In this document: positions 32,650-45,309 of the stretch, piece after piece
Layout: each line of letters starts with the position of its first letter
How positions within the stretch are numbered: position 1 is the stretch's first letter
Assembly (NCBI GenBank): GCA_951230915.1
Contig: OX579638.1
Coordinates: forward strand, 2,994,696 to 3,058,695
Direction: 5' to 3'
Source: Antitrichia curtipendula
Lineage: Eukaryota; Streptophyta; Bryopsida; Hypnales; Leucodontaceae
Length of the DNA: 64,000 nucleotides
The notes under the pieces: model-generated
Seen by the model: only the letters and a program-made list of their open reading frames with translations
Told to the model about the DNA's origin: nothing
Database searches by the model: none
Program-made: the position numbers and the translations under genes

Positions 32650-33988
32650 CGGGCAGGGCGAGCACTGATATGATCATTTTCAGAAAAGGAAAGTTTTCTT
32701 TTGGGGGAAGTCCAATTTGTGGATTTTGCGGTGATGAAAAGGAAATGAAAGGAAGCTAAACTTGAAAACCGGGTTCTAGCTTGCACTTCCTCTCTTCGTC
32801 TCTTCGTTTAGTAGAAACCAACCTTCAAAGAAAAGGAAATGATGCGGCTCTCAGTGGAGCACACTCTGACGCATGCCTTAAGGTAAGTACACCTAATTGT
32901 AACCTCTAACTAATTGCGCCACTATGCACACCCCTCTTTGTTTAAATGTAGACCGGATAGTAATTCTTGTCTTACTAGATTTGTGGCACATGAATAAGAG
33001 AAAATGACAACTCTTCAATCTATGTTTAGTTTCTGAGAGGCAGGGGTCGCAGTTAGGTATACTTACCTTCTCTAGATTTTTTTTTTTTTTTTTAAACACA
33101 TGGACAATTTCCATTGCAAGGGGAAACAGTACACAGAACCAAGGGAAAAAATCCCCGGCGAAACACACATTTTTAAATTTTCTAAGACAAAAACCCGAAA
33201 GAAAGACCCAAAAACCACCTAAAAGCCACCAGAGTGATCCAATGAACAAAAGAGGCCGCGCGGTAGCGGCCTCGATTTGGCACCGGCTTCTCTAGATATT
33301 TGAGGTCACATTTGAATTTATTTTGACGGCGTGGATTGAGTTACTGCACCTGCAGATTTACGCAAATTGGTGGTTGATGAATGCGAGCGCGAGTTCTTGC
33401 GCAGCCGCGGAGTCGCGGAGCCGCGAACTTGCCCATCGCCGGCTGCTTCGTTATCGCCCAGCTCCTGGCTCCCGCTTTTCTATTTCGCTTTTGAATGAAT
33501 TTCATCTACTCCTCGTTTCCCTTTTGAATGAGTATCATCCGTTATCTGTCTGAACTTTCCAGCTAATCCATCCACAGATTAGGTTTTGCGAAGCTGCTCT
33601 GTGAATATCCTCGCTTGTCTTTTGGACTTTTATATTTGTTTCTTTTTTGAAACTTGGTTTTAATTTTTTTGATATTTGTTTTACATTAATAGATCATGGC
33701 TCATGGAGACGGCGGGGAGAATAAAGTTTGAGAACCCCCAACAACCAGGGGAGAAAAAAAATGGTAGGTTATATTTGTGCTTGATTTCAAGTAAGGAGAC
33801 GTTCAAGTGGATTGGCGGGGTGTTTTCATTTTTCATTTTTTAATAAGTTGATTTTGCATGAAAATTGCAGAATATAAGTAAGCGATTTTCAATTGAAGTT
33901 CAGAAGTACTCCAGAAATCTCTTTCATTTGAGTAAAAAATCAAGGAAAAAAACAGCCAATTTTGGCAAAGTGACAAATGACAGATAAA
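32650..33988. other. Intergenic, no supported gene
   Basis: Contains a T run (33078-33093), a GC-rich patch at 33390-33470 (GCAGCCGCGGAGTCGCGGAG) and AT-rich flanks. An open frame at 33323-33553 has no recognisable domain. Confidence 0.35.
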
Positions 33989-34296
33989 GTAACAGGTCCA
34001 GAAATCACCCACCTAAGAGCTGAAACTGAATTTTTGGAAGGTGAAACTTCTTGAAATATTTTTTAGTAAATTTTCCTTGAAAGAGAAGTGGATTTGGCAT
34101 CTAACCTAAGTCGTTTCATATTTTTTGGAGCTTTTTGAAATTAGTTATGAAACTTTGAAGTTGAACTGGCATAGGGCTCCAAAATCGTCCACCCCTAAAA
34201 TGTACATTGTTTGTACATCAGTGAAGGCTATGAAAAAACAGCATGTACAAATTGTGTACATTTTACAAGTGGGCGGTTCTTAATGCCCGAACTATT
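33989..34296 (-). mobile_element. Family F inverted-repeat element, copy 3 (about 308 bp)
   Basis: Inverted relative to 24506-24800. It starts GTAACAGGTCCAGAAATCAC and contains CTAACCTAAGTCGTTTCATA and the TGTACA palindromes (TGTACATTGTTTGTACAT, GTACAAATTGTGTACAT) around GAAGGCTATGAAAAA. The ends are imperfect inverted repeats. Non-coding. Confidence 0.7.
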
Positions 34297-35628
34297 CTCG
34301 AGCCTTCTACTTTACATAATATACATCTTGGTACATTCACTTCAAAGCGGAATTAAATATCCTCAAGACTCTTTTCTCCTTCAATTTCAACCCTTCATTT
34401 ATAGTAAGGGATAGAATTATCAACAACTATTCACTTATCCTCTATAAACGGAAGGTGCTTTTAAGGAGAAATTGTCAAATATTCCCAATTTGAGGTGTAT
34501 TCACCAAAAATTTAATTTATTTTCTTTAAAACTCTAATAGTACAAAAGTATAGTAAACCTTTAGGATAATGTGCGCAGAAAAAATTCAATCCAATTTGAC
34601 CATGTGGATTGCAAGGTATTACATTTTACTGAAGTAAGTGACACCCTTCCAAACAAGATCAATAGACTTCAAGCCCTATTGAGTGAGATTTTTGTTCTAT
34701 GCACAATGGAGCCTCTACACTCCTTTGAATACTACAATTTGTTAGATACACGCATGCAAAATTTTAAAAGCAAATAAAGGGGCTACTTTACTCAAAATTA
34801 ACTAGTATACTAGTCAATTTTAAAAGCGAACAAGAAAGTCAAGTAATCCAATAGTGCACTAGGCATTTTTTTTAATGGTTTATTGTATTTTCAAGAAATT
34901 GAGATTTTTGGAAATCCAAATGGTAAAAACATCGAGACAAACAATTAGAATATGCGGATTTTTTTCAAAATCAATTATTGTATGTATTACAAAATTATAG
35001 CATTTGGAGTTAGAAAAATACTCAAATTGCATGAAATGGTTAGCAAAGTATTGTCTCCTCTTGGATGATGAATTTTTAGCTTAAATTGGTTTTCTTCAAA
35101 AATTGCATATTGTATCATATAAATTACGAACATGAAAAGTTTAGCAAAAGATACCTGAATTGCATAAATTTGTGTATACAATATAATTTTTCTCCTAGAC
35201 ATCAAGGTGTAAAGCTAAAATTAAAGCCACAATTATCTGCTTGTTGTTTTTTGCTTGTAAAAAAATGAAAATTTAACATGTGAAACTAATCAAATGTATT
35301 TACTAAAATCAACTTAGATGAAAATTTTTAATTCTTTACAGAAATTAAGCTATTATTAGTAGACATAGATTAATCTAGATAATTATTTTATATTCATCTA
35401 TTTTTACAATAATAGCCTTTTCTATCGGGTTTTTTACCTTTGAATAACCTTGTCTTTGGAAATTTAATGTGTAAACATTAAGATATCTTTGTAAATCATT
35501 TTTGAAATTTGATAAAATTTTATTTTCATTTATATGAGATATAATATAATCAATATAATCAATATAAAATGAGATATGAATGTTTCAACTTTGGAAGTTT
35601 GTAAAAACCAATCAAGTTAGAATGAAGT

Positions 35629-35632
<4 letters not shown>
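34297..35632. other. Intergenic, AT-rich, nothing recognised
   Basis: No recognisable genes or elements. Two similar short stretches resemble each other in inverse orientation near 34.98-35.06 and 35.2 kb, but the match is weak. Confidence 0.35.

Positions 35633-35709
<77 letters not shown>
35633..35709. repeat. (TA)n microsatellite, about 77 bp
   Basis: Nearly perfect AT dinucleotide run with one ACAT interruption. An open frame translating as repeated Ile-Tyr is an artefact of it. Confidence 0.95.
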
Positions 35710-35710
<1 letters not shown>

Positions 35711-35996
35711 TCTAATAATGTACATATATGTATATCTAATTATGATACTTTTTCATTCTAATTGTATCAACAATTACTACTAAAAAATATGTTTTTATGA
35801 CTATCTTATAACTATGAGAAATCACATTTGACATACAATATTAGCATGATTTTGTAGTCATAAATAATTAATTGTTATTACATTTTTTTATGAAAGAAAT
35901 TTAGAAATGACATTTTGAACATAATTTATATATATTACAAAGCCTTTTAAGCCATCCAATGTTTCTAATGTAGGAATGTTTTTTTTAGGCGATTAA

Positions 35997-36791
35997 CCTG
36001 TAAAGGACCAAGGCCTTTTCTCCATCAAAACACACTCAAAATTGCCACTCCTATTGCAAAGAGCAAAAAATTTGCTTGACTAGATTTTTTAGCTTTGAAT
36101 CTTTTTAGCTTAAATTTTTTGTACTATCAATTTTTATTTTCTAATTTTTTATGTTGAACTCAAATTTAGAATCTAGAAAAAAAAATTCAAGAAGAAAACA
36201 CTTAATTTCTACTCATTAAAAATTGTTAAATAGAAGCAGGTTCAAGTTTTAGGGAAAAACTAAATCATTAATAGCTCTAAGATGAAATTGAAATACAATA
36301 TTTCCAATGGTGATATTGTTCTAGCAAGAAAATACAACCATATCTAACAAAAAAAATTTGAAAAATTGTAAAAATTGCATTAAAAAATGAATCCTATAAG
36401 TTATTTTTTCATGAAGATGCTTAGATTGCCTTAAAAACTAAGATTGTCCATAACTTTCTCATCATGAGTCCAAATACAATGAATCAAAGCTTCAAATGTA
36501 GACAAAAATACATGGTTTTAGGTATAAAAAAGAATTTAAGAATGTAGGTATTAAAAAAATTTAATTATTTTTATTTTTTTGTGATTTTTTTGTGTTGCAC
36601 GCCAATCTCCATTTTGGACTTGTTGTGCCATAAACTTTTTTCCCTAGGCACCAATTGAAATTAAAAAAATTATATATCTACAAAGCTCTCGCAAAACTGC
36701 ACATGCTCAAAAAATTTCACTAAAAATTGAGGTTGTAGGAACCTGCCCAGACCCAAATTGTCCCCCAAGGGAATAAATGGTCCTTTCGGGG
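35997..36791 (-). mobile_element. Family B TTAA element, diverged copy (795 bp)
   Basis: TTAA lies at 35993-35996 and 36792-36795. It has the orientation of the copy at 15578: the left begins CCTGTAAAGGACCAAGGCCT and continues TCCATCAAAACACACTCAAA, and the right has the TCCCCCAAGGG hairpin remnant. It is shorter than the 914-bp copies through internal deletions and carries many substitutions, so it is older. Confidence 0.8.
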
Positions 36792-37065
36792 TTAAGGTAG
36801 AGCGAGGTACAACAATCAATGTGGGATACTTGAAAGCTTCAATCCAAAATATTAATGTTTCCAAATTCAGCAAGGGATTGGGAAATACATTTTTATAAAC
36901 CCCTCTATATATTTTCCTTTGTATGAAGTTAACCTAAGGTCCCTGGCTACCTTCAAGAAATTCTGGGTTCTAATCCTTAGACTTCTCAGCCATTGAGACT
37001 TTGTATTGGTTTAACCAATGGAGTGTTCATGATTCTTTTTAGTTTTATCAACTATTTTTCTTTAA

Positions 37066-38032
37066 CCACTAAAGGACCAAAGTGCGTTTTTTGGCAACAT
37101 AGCGATTTTGGGCAAGCCACTACAAATGGAATTTTATTTATTTTTCTTTGAAATTTTAACGCAACATTTTTCCAAGGAGTAGTTTTAAGGCCCAACAATT
37201 TTCATAACTTTTGACTACATTGTCAAAAAGTTTTGGAATGATATGTAGTTTTCATTGCTCAGCGGGCAGCCTCGGTAGCCAAAAAAAACTTCTTAAAAAT
37301 TCACTTTTTTGAAAAATAAAAATTTGAAATTGGTTCTTTGGATTTCTATATACATGGAAAACTTTGAATCATTCCATTTTGATTAATGAGATGAAAGTTA
37401 TAAGAAGTTTTAGTCGAGGGTAGTTTACGGGTACTTATAGAATCTCTATTTTAAAATAAACTTTAAAGTCCTTTATTTTATTCAATTTCTAATATTTTTG
37501 AAAAAAATAAAAACATTAGCTTTAGATTGTTTATCACAACATGTTAGCAATTGGGATTGGCATTTTTAAATTCCATAAATAAATGGTTAACAATTTAATA
37601 TTTTGAATCATTTTCTACTTCTTTCTACTTACTATTTGTTTCCTATATGTTTTACAATTCCAAATGATCTAAGATATTTCAATCATGAAGACAACTTGCC
37701 TTGAAGAATGAAGACAACTGGCCTTGAAGTATGAATCCAAAGAGTTACAACCATTTTGGAATTTTTTTCATCAATATCTAACCTTGTAAAGTGCAGCTGT
37801 CCATTTTTCCGCAAGGAAAAAAAAAGTAATTTGTCACTTCAAACGCTAATATCTTGCAATCTACATGCTAGAGTTTTCTAAAAAATTTCCACATCTTATC
37901 AAACCATCGTACTACAAGATCCTACGGTTACATTTGTCCAAAAATATTTTTTTTCCTAAACTTTGGTACTTGCATTAGAAATGGCAGTTTTGGAGCATTT
38001 TTGGTGAAAACATAGTCAAAAACCTCGAGGGG
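37066..38032 (+). mobile_element. Family A TTAA element, copy 2 (967 bp)
   Basis: TTAA lies at 37062-37065 and 38033-38036. The left end CACTAAAGGACCAAAGTGCG and the interior match 10790-11720 throughout (for example GAATCATTCCATTTTGATTA), and the right end is CCTCGAGGGG. A short internal duplication (AAGACAACTTGCCTTGAAGA, then AAGACAACTGGCCTTGAAG) at about 37688-37735 accounts for part of the extra length. Confidence 0.85.
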
Positions 38033-38036
38033 TTAA

Positions 38037-39353
38037 TTTGAATATGAAATTAGTTTTTTCAAGTATCGAGTCCATTATTTCTTCTCTTTTTTCTTCTGAG
38101 TAAAATTTACATTGATTTTTCACCAGTTTTTTTTTTCAACCGGATTTGTTTTTTCCTCAATTCCACCGCATAGAAACAATGAACTAACCGACGGTTCTAC
38201 CCGAACATTGGACGAGACTGAAATCCCTTATAATAAATCCGCCAAACAGAACCAAAGCTGAAAAGGGTAAAGATATTATAACACCAGGAGGACCAACTAC
38301 GCCCCATTGCCCCCATCTACAAGCCCTTTTCTGCAGCCACCACTACCTTTCAGTGCCCAAAAGTATCCCCCTTCCATTTGCACTTTTATTTCCCATCCAA
38401 GGACCCACCCATTCATAATCATTGGAACTGGGTTTCCGGGAATTCATCCCCCAACTACCATCCTAATTTTCTTTCTTAATTATTATATTTTTTTTCCTCC
38501 ATAAAAATAGTAAGCTTTTTGATTCACTTTTTTCAAATGTACGGTGTGCCCTTTTGCATCATTCTCGCCGCTAAGGGTACCGGTAAATCCGAACCAGTCC
38601 ACCAATCATGACCCTTGAATCGGCTTTGAGTTTCAATGAATCCCTTTACCGAAGAAACTTCCTAACAATGGGGTTCTATGGACTCGGGTTCTTGAGCCCA
38701 ACTTTTTCTCAAATCCAAAAGAAATTCAAGAAATCCAATTGGGTGGTACTGTATCCACGACAGTCTGTCGATAATATACACGTGGCCTGTTTCTGAACGG
38801 TAGATTGGTTAAGACCCTTTATAGATCGTCGGGTTGTGTGTTTTAGGACTTTTTGGAGGTCCCGGGGGGTTCTCGATAAAGTGCAGAATGTACTCAGCCA
38901 CTTTTATTCTCAACTAATCACAGTGCTCGTTTAGAGGTAGATTTCCTCCAATAGCAATGTGCACCGGAATTCTTGCCCCCAAAAGAAGCCCCCAATCTAC
39001 CTGTTCAATTTTGTATTTTTTTGTTTTTAATCATTTGGGCTTAGGTCGGTATAACATCCATCAGATGAACAGAAGAAGGAAAAAGTCTGACGGTCCATTG
39101 AGTTTTTATATATTTTTTTATTAAAAGTTTTGGTTTGACGAAAATTTGGGAGCAAGAGAGCATTTAATTGGTTTGCTGGTAAAGCTCTTTTGCATTTCCA
39201 GCAAAAAAAGCGGCAGAAAATCATCACATGGCCGTTGAGATTGTTTTTTTAACGGAAAGAAATGAACACAAATTGATTGACTTTTGGTTGTATTTTCTTT
39301 TACAGAAATTAAATGAAAGAGATTCACTGCAAGAGTAAAATACGACAACCCCC
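38037..39353. other. Intergenic, no supported gene
   Basis: A C/T-rich stretch (38290-38460) and a more balanced stretch (38510-38800) give short open frames, including one ending KKFKKSNWVVLYPRQSVDN, but no family is recognised. The balanced stretch could be an organelle-derived insert; this is only a suspicion. Confidence 0.3.
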
Positions 39354-39361
39354 CTGGATCT

Positions 39362-39595
39362 GGCCGGGGTGAACTGACCCCCTCGCTCGTACTGGCAAAG
39401 TCCATCCAGGGGTGCACATAAAAAAAAGCCCCCTATTTTGTGCCGTGTAAAATCTATTTTCTAGAACCCCCCTAGCTAATTTGGGGCCTCTGATTGCAAA
39501 TATGAATTCAGAATTTGCAAAAAATTCATGCATGGAAAATAAAAAATTTCAGGGTTTTCCCAGGGGTACGAGCGAGGGGGTCAGTTCACCCCGGC
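39362..39595 (+). mobile_element. Family E MITE, copy 3, best-preserved (234 bp)
   Basis: The 28-base terminal repeats are perfect, beginning GGCCGGGGTGAACTGACCCC on each strand. A 9-bp duplication CCTGGATCT flanks it (39353-39361 and 39596-39604; an 8-bp reading is also possible). Interior blocks match the copies at 14322 and 27363. It is the youngest-looking copy of the family here. Confidence 0.9.
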
Positions 39596-39644
39596 CCTGG
39601 ATCTCACCACTCGGGCTTGGAGGGGTCACCGTGAATAAAATAGC

Positions 39645-40036
39645 GGTAGTCACACCTTCTTCCCCAGGCAGGTGGAGAATGGAGAATGACAGGTTCATGA
39701 GGATTTGGAGGAACCAATGGAGAGCCACGGTGGATGAAGAAGGTGTGACACCCCCAAAAGTTGTTTGGAGAACGAGAGTGGAGAATTGGAGACCAACATT
39801 TGACGTGGAGCGTAGGATGAACATGAAGACGGTGTACAATGCAAGATGGAGAATATACTTAAATGAACAAGTCTTCACCACTCCCATTATTCACCTCCGG
39901 AGGTGAAGACTAGGAGTGCGGAAGATATAACTAGTAAAGAATATTCTAGCGTGGAGGGCCAACATGAAGCCAACCTAAAGCCGCCACATCTCCGTTCTCC
40001 ATTCTCCAAGTGCGGAGTGAAGAAGGTGTGACTACC
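39645..40036. mobile_element. Inverted-repeat element, family G (392 bp)
   Basis: GGTAGTCACACCTTCTTCCC at the left is mirrored by GGTGTGACTACC at the right, followed inward on both sides by GGAGAATGGAGAA. The arms extend about 50 bases. The interior is purine-rich (TGGAGAAC repeats). No ORF is supported; a frame across it is an accident of the purine bias. Confidence 0.75.
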
Positions 40037-41099
40037 CCTAATATTAGAAAAACACAAGGTTAAGGTGGGAGCAAAGAAAAGCCACCACCAAGAATATTGG
40101 TGAAGGCAACGCAAAGGGTATAACATTGTTTACCAATGAGGCAGGGACCTTTTTTGCATTCCTAAAAAGGGAATCCCTATAGTGAATAAAAAGTGAACAA
40201 AATTGTCATATTGATGGTTCTTCAACCAACCTAAGTCCTTGAATTAATCCTAAAAGGACCTTTTGTGAGAGCCTAGTCAGAAAAGGGGTGTTTGTTGAAA
40301 GTGAGGAGTGGATAGTAAATGACAATTTTTTTAGTTTCCAACCCTAAGATCTTGAACTTGTCTCACTAATTTACTACCTACCAATTTTCTCCGGTAAATT
40401 CCTTGAAGTGAGTGAGATCTAAGGGTTCAAAGTTGGGATTTTTTTTCTCACTATGAAAATTTCGAGTAGCTATGCTTAGACTGTTGAATTCCACATGTAT
40501 ACAATTCCATTTTTATGGTTACTTCTTGGATTACATATAAATGGAATTGTTGATTAGTCCATGTTCATTTTTTTGGAAATAATTGCACTTATAGAATATA
40601 ACCCAAACAACATGATTGTAGACATAGGTTTGGCAAAAGTTGTGTACACTGGCATTTTTCCATCAATGAATTGTCTTTCCTAAAATATTTAAAGATCTCA
40701 AAATGTATGGCTACAAATTCAGTCATAGTCTTCTATGCATGCTTCAAGGTTGGGACAACCATTCAATGTCGGGTCATCTTCCTCAACCTGCTCGTTTGGC
40801 CCTAACAAATTCTCATAGCTTCACAAGTGTCTAGAAAATGCTAACAAGGGGAACCAATCACTACATCGAGAGTAGGAAAATGTCCACAAGTCAAGGGATG
40901 TGTTGTCAAAATGGAGACTCAATTGGCCAAGGGTCCTCAGTGCCTATCAACATCAAGGCACCACTTGGCATCAAGACCACCAATACCGTTGCGGAGTCAT
41001 TAGGACTTTCCATGAAGCTTGCACAATTTGTTGTGCACTCGATCCTATTGTTCCTTCAACCTATGCTTAGAGACACGTAAGGAATTTGAAGATTTTAGA
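40037..41099. other. Intergenic, nothing recognised
   Basis: An open frame at 40838-41080 includes SSVPINIKAPLGIKTTNTVA but matches nothing I know. Confidence 0.35.
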
Positions 41100-41420
41100 G
41101 TCTCAAGGTAGGATGAATGCTAAAGAAGGTAAGAAAAAACGATAGAGAAATTAAGCAAACAAAGGTAAGCAAAAAATTATAGAAGGTTCATAAAGGTAAG
41201 CAACAAAGATAAGGATACTATTATAAAGGTAAGCAAAAATATTATGACACAATTATAAAGGTAAGCAAAAAAACTAGAATACAATTATAAAGGTAAGCAA
41301 AAAAATTATAGATGGTTTATAAAGGTAGGCAAAAAATTAGGACACAATTATATAAGTAAGTGGAAAATTAGGAAACAATTATAAAGCTAAGCAAAATAAT
41401 AGAGAAGGTAAAAAATATTT
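41100..41420. repeat. Minisatellite containing GGTAAGCAAA
   Basis: At least eight irregular repeats of AAAGGTAAGCAAAAA spaced 25-45 bp, alternating with ACACAATTATA or AATTATAGA. Each carries a consensus 5' splice-site sequence (GGTAAG). Decay continues to about 41.7 kb as AAAAATTA-rich sequence. Confidence 0.8.
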
Positions 41421-42056
41421 AGAAAGTGAAGAAATAATTACTTGCAATAACTCCAATAAGGAAAAAAAGTACTAAGACTTAGAAAAAAATATAAAAGATT
41501 TGAAAAAAACATATAAAAAGTGTTTAGAAAAAATAGAAAATGTGAGAAAAAAATTACTCTTTATAAGAAAAGAAATTAAAAAGATAAGGGAAATAATACA
41601 AAAATTTTGAAAAAATTACTAGGAGTTCCAAAAAAGAATTGGAGAATGTGAAGAAAACATTACTTTATGTAATTAAAAAGAGTTGAGAAGCTCAAGAAAT
41701 AATAGAGAAGGTTTTTTTATAGATAAAAGGACTCACAATAAGAAAAATATTTAGGTCACAAAGCCTATGTTCTCTCCAATGTGTATCAAAACAACATTGA
41801 ATTCACCTTATGCTCTTCAATTGTAGTTGCCTCCACTTCAATTTTGGGATCCATATATAATGATACTTCTCAAAACATCCCATCTTTAGGTATAAGAACA
41901 CCTAATTGCAATTAGGATCACCACATGTTAGGCATGGATGCCTCAATTGATTCCAAGTTGGCATGTGGGTCATAGATCTTCTTTTTCATCCATGTCAATT
42001 TCCTAGCCATGCCAATTTTGTGTGAGAGCATCACACAAATTGGTCTTGAGTTGAAA

Positions 42057-42905
42057 TTAGATTATATACATATTAATCACCATTGTATCCAATAGGAAGT
42101 AAAAAATTCGGTGCCACCACTTGTGCAATTTAGTTTGGTTAGAGTACAATGCTCTAAGTTGGTCCGCCGCATTCACCCCTCTCATGTGGGTGGCATATTT
42201 GAAATGCATAGGGGAGGTTTGAATTGGGTCTTTTCTTGCTTCATTCCTACAAAGAACCATAGGTACCAACACACATGGAAAATCAATAAGCAATGCATGA
42301 GTGGAAATGAAGAAAACCAGACGTTTGTTCTTCCACAATACACATGTAATTGCACATGATTCATGCATTTTCCATTGTAGCATATCTTGAAATGAATTTG
42401 TCCAATTTCCAATTAGTTTCAATTCTTGTAGTAACCTCAACTTATTAGACTTTATAGTGCTAGTGGCATAAATTTCAAGTGTAGCCAATTCCGTAAATAA
42501 CCCAAAACTAAATAAGTAGTTGTCCGTGACAACAATATGTCCTTGGCCCCTTGGCCATTCAATAATTTTATCACCACATTGTGCATTACTTTTGCTTCTA
42601 CGTGAATTACCCTTGGTATTTCTTGTACTCCATGATGGTTGACCCCACAATAGATTTTGAAATTGAAACATCATTGGATGATGGGCCCACTAAATACCAA
42701 ACCTTGATGCTCCATTTTTGTGTCTTATTAGGTATATATTGCCCAATTGGACAATTTGAGCCTTTATACTATTGTGAGTGTTTTGAACTCCATCCCTTGA
42801 GTCAAAACATACATATGGGTTATAGAGGCTTTGTTAATCAAATTATCTTAGGAGTGCCTAATTCTAGTCCAATTCACGCTTCTAAGCAATGGACACTCTA
42901 TTTGT
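42057..42905 (-). pseudogene. Broken piggyBac-family transposase
   Basis: The minus strand from about 42790 reads KGSNCPIGQYIPNKTQKWSI in one frame (with shifts), then, in an open stretch from 42674 to 42057, HIVVTDNYLFSFGLFTEL, HMRGVNAADQLRAL and HKWWHRIFYFLLDT. This is the DDE_Tnp_1_7 arrangement. The catalytic Asp of the GVD motif is Asn here (GVNAADQ), stops interrupt the region of the first Asp, and both N-terminal and C-terminal parts are missing. It belongs to a different piggyBac lineage from the intact copy at 20-23 kb. No TTAA-bounded ends were located. Confidence 0.85.
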
Positions 42906-44599
42906 AATCTTTTAATACCTAAAATAAATCTAAATCACTAAAAACACCTAAAAGTTAGAAATTCAAAAACTTTGGTTAACCCAACTAAATACTGAACTTT
43001 AAAAATGATCACTAATCAATTCAAAAACTACATCAATTTGACCTGTAGAGCATAATTTTTTCTTTCTAAAATGGTTAATTAAACTAAATTCAGACTATCC
43101 TATCAAAAGTTATCTAAAGATAAAGTTTTATCTATAAACTAGCTTAGCAAACTTTATCCATCAATCTTTTTTCTCCGCCCTACCCTATGAGAGATCTCCC
43201 CAAGCAAATTCTTGAGTTCTCCCTCAATTTTAGAGTTGTTTTGCTATTTTTTTGCACAGATTTGGAATTTGAGCACTGTTGCGGTCAATTTGTCAGGCCA
43301 TCTCGCACGATTTGGGTCAAAATCGGGATTTTTCTAATCCTGTAGAATTTTAGGGTTTTGTCCGCAATTTGCGGTGGTGGGTCAGTTACCCCAATCTTTG
43401 TGAGGGTCCTAGTTCTTCCTCTTTTTCTCTCCAGAATTTGAAGCGCTTTATGCCTTCATCTGAGTGGTTGTTTTGCAATAGATTTCAGAACGATCGGACA
43501 AGAACTGAGCAGATTAGATCAAATTTTAGATTCTTGGTCAATTAGGGTTCTTTGTTGGTACATCATCGGAGAGGGCGATCACGGTTTTTTCGTCAATTGG
43601 GTTGTTCAAGCTAGTTTTTCCTAGGGATCTAGCAACGTTCAGTCTAATGGGTCACTCTACAAATGATCTCAGACTTTCTGTTCCGGATTCAAAGTAGAAT
43701 CTAAGCTTTAAACCATCCAGATGAATTAGGGATTCAATATTTGTACTCCGGCATCCACGGGTTCTCCCAATTGGCCTTGAAAGTCTATTTCTTGTATTGA
43801 TTGTCAGTCTGTCTTTGCTTGCACAGGTCTACTGAATAGATCGTGACAATAGTGTGTGAATTCTGGGATCATTTTAGGCAGCTTCTTGAATTGAGATTTT
43901 ATGATAAATTACGGTTAAAAGACTCGATTAGGGATAGGAAATTGGTGTGTTTGCAATTCACAGGAACTGAATTGTGAAGGTCTGTCTTCATTGCTATAGT
44001 AGGTTCTTGTTTCCTATTAAAACATTAGGTTTGCCATTGGATTCCAGGGTGCAGCTGTCGTTATCTGCACAAATTTCGACACTTCAATTGGTTTCTTTCA
44101 CACGCTCCAATAGAAATTAATTAGGTCATGCAACTTCCAGATACTATGGGCAAGGATTGGTAAGCCTCGAATGGCCCAACAATGTAGTCTTTACAAGCAC
44201 TAGTCCATGTAGTAGACTAAGGTGATCTGGCAATGGTGTACTGCAATATTGCACTAGATTATGTAATGGCTGAGCCAAAAATAGACGAAGAATGGAAATT
44301 TGACATTTTTCTCTCCAAAGAACAACTCCAGCAGCTGCATCTTGAGCGAGAAGAGTTGAAGGCAGGTTGGTAGTCGGGAGTTGCCTAGAAGGCTCTTCAG
44401 AATACTCAGCAACCGCCAAACTTTTATCCATCAAATTCCCGGATAGGATGAAATTGATCCAGAATCTATCCAGGGTTTTTGTAAAGATTGAATTCTATAC
44501 AACAACAGATGCGGGAATCTGCCTAGATCAGCACGTCTTAGATTGTAGTGGCAAATTAGTACAAGTTTTCTAGTGGTACGAGGAATTTTTCCCTAGACC

Positions 44600-45309
44600 A
44601 GCCAACGAGAGTTTCCCATCTGGGCTTTGCTATATGGGTATAGTTCCCAAATATTGAACCAATATTCCAGTCAAAAGACTCGCTAAAAACACTAGCTAAG
44701 TCCATTGGTGTGATAATGTTTGTTGAGCCACTAGAGTTAGCCTCCAAGCGACCTGCAGGGCCAATTATAATAGTTAGAGTCACGGACATTACTATGCTGC
44801 CAGGCTTCGTGCGAATCCCTCAACTAGGTAAAGACAACGAAAGCATTCTTTATACAGAGCAATCTGTCAGTTACTCAGGGCTACCTAACCAATGTAATAG
44901 ATGCAGAAAGTTTGGCCACAATGTGGTAAATTGTCCGTTGACAGTGCAACAAAAGGCCCAGAAAAAGCCTCCTCAAATGAATAAAAGAATAGCTGTGGAG
45001 AGTGTTCATGACTCCACAAAGCAGCAGGTGGATGGTTTTACACTAGTGAGCAAGAGAAGTAAGAAGAAAAGGGGTAACAAATTGGCAGCACAGTGGGTTC
45101 TAAAGACGGATGCAAAGGTCGGATTGGCCGCTATGGATCACACAGCTGCAAAGAGCTTAGAGGAGGCTTCACATACATCAAAAGATAAAGGTGAGGCTGC
45201 AGCCCAGAGTTCTGGGAAAATGGGTCAAGTCATTGGCATCAAAAGAGACATCAAAGGCGAAAAGACAAGAGCAGCTGGCAGTACAAAGATGGCGGTGAGT
45301 CCAACATAA
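44600..45309 (+). pseudogene. LINE ORF1 remnant with CCHC zinc knuckle
   Basis: The open part (44710-45309) reads ASKRPAGPIIIVRVTD, then YSGLPNQCNRCRKFGHNVVN-CP, a C-X2-C-X4-H-X4-C knuckle at 44893-44934, then a Lys/Gln-rich tail. This is the C-terminal half of a plant LINE ORF1 (a DUF4283-type domain normally precedes it). The upstream half is broken by stops and shifts. In the living element it would coat LINE RNA. Confidence 0.8.

Noticed and set aside
35580..35783. Open frame of repeated Ile-Tyr
   Set aside because: Product of the (TA)n microsatellite.
38510..38810. Possible organelle-derived insert
   Set aside because: Composition differs from the flanks, but I cannot match it to any organelle gene.
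39481..39906. 141-codon open frame
   Set aside because: Spans the right end of a family E MITE and the arm of the family G element; open only because of purine bias.
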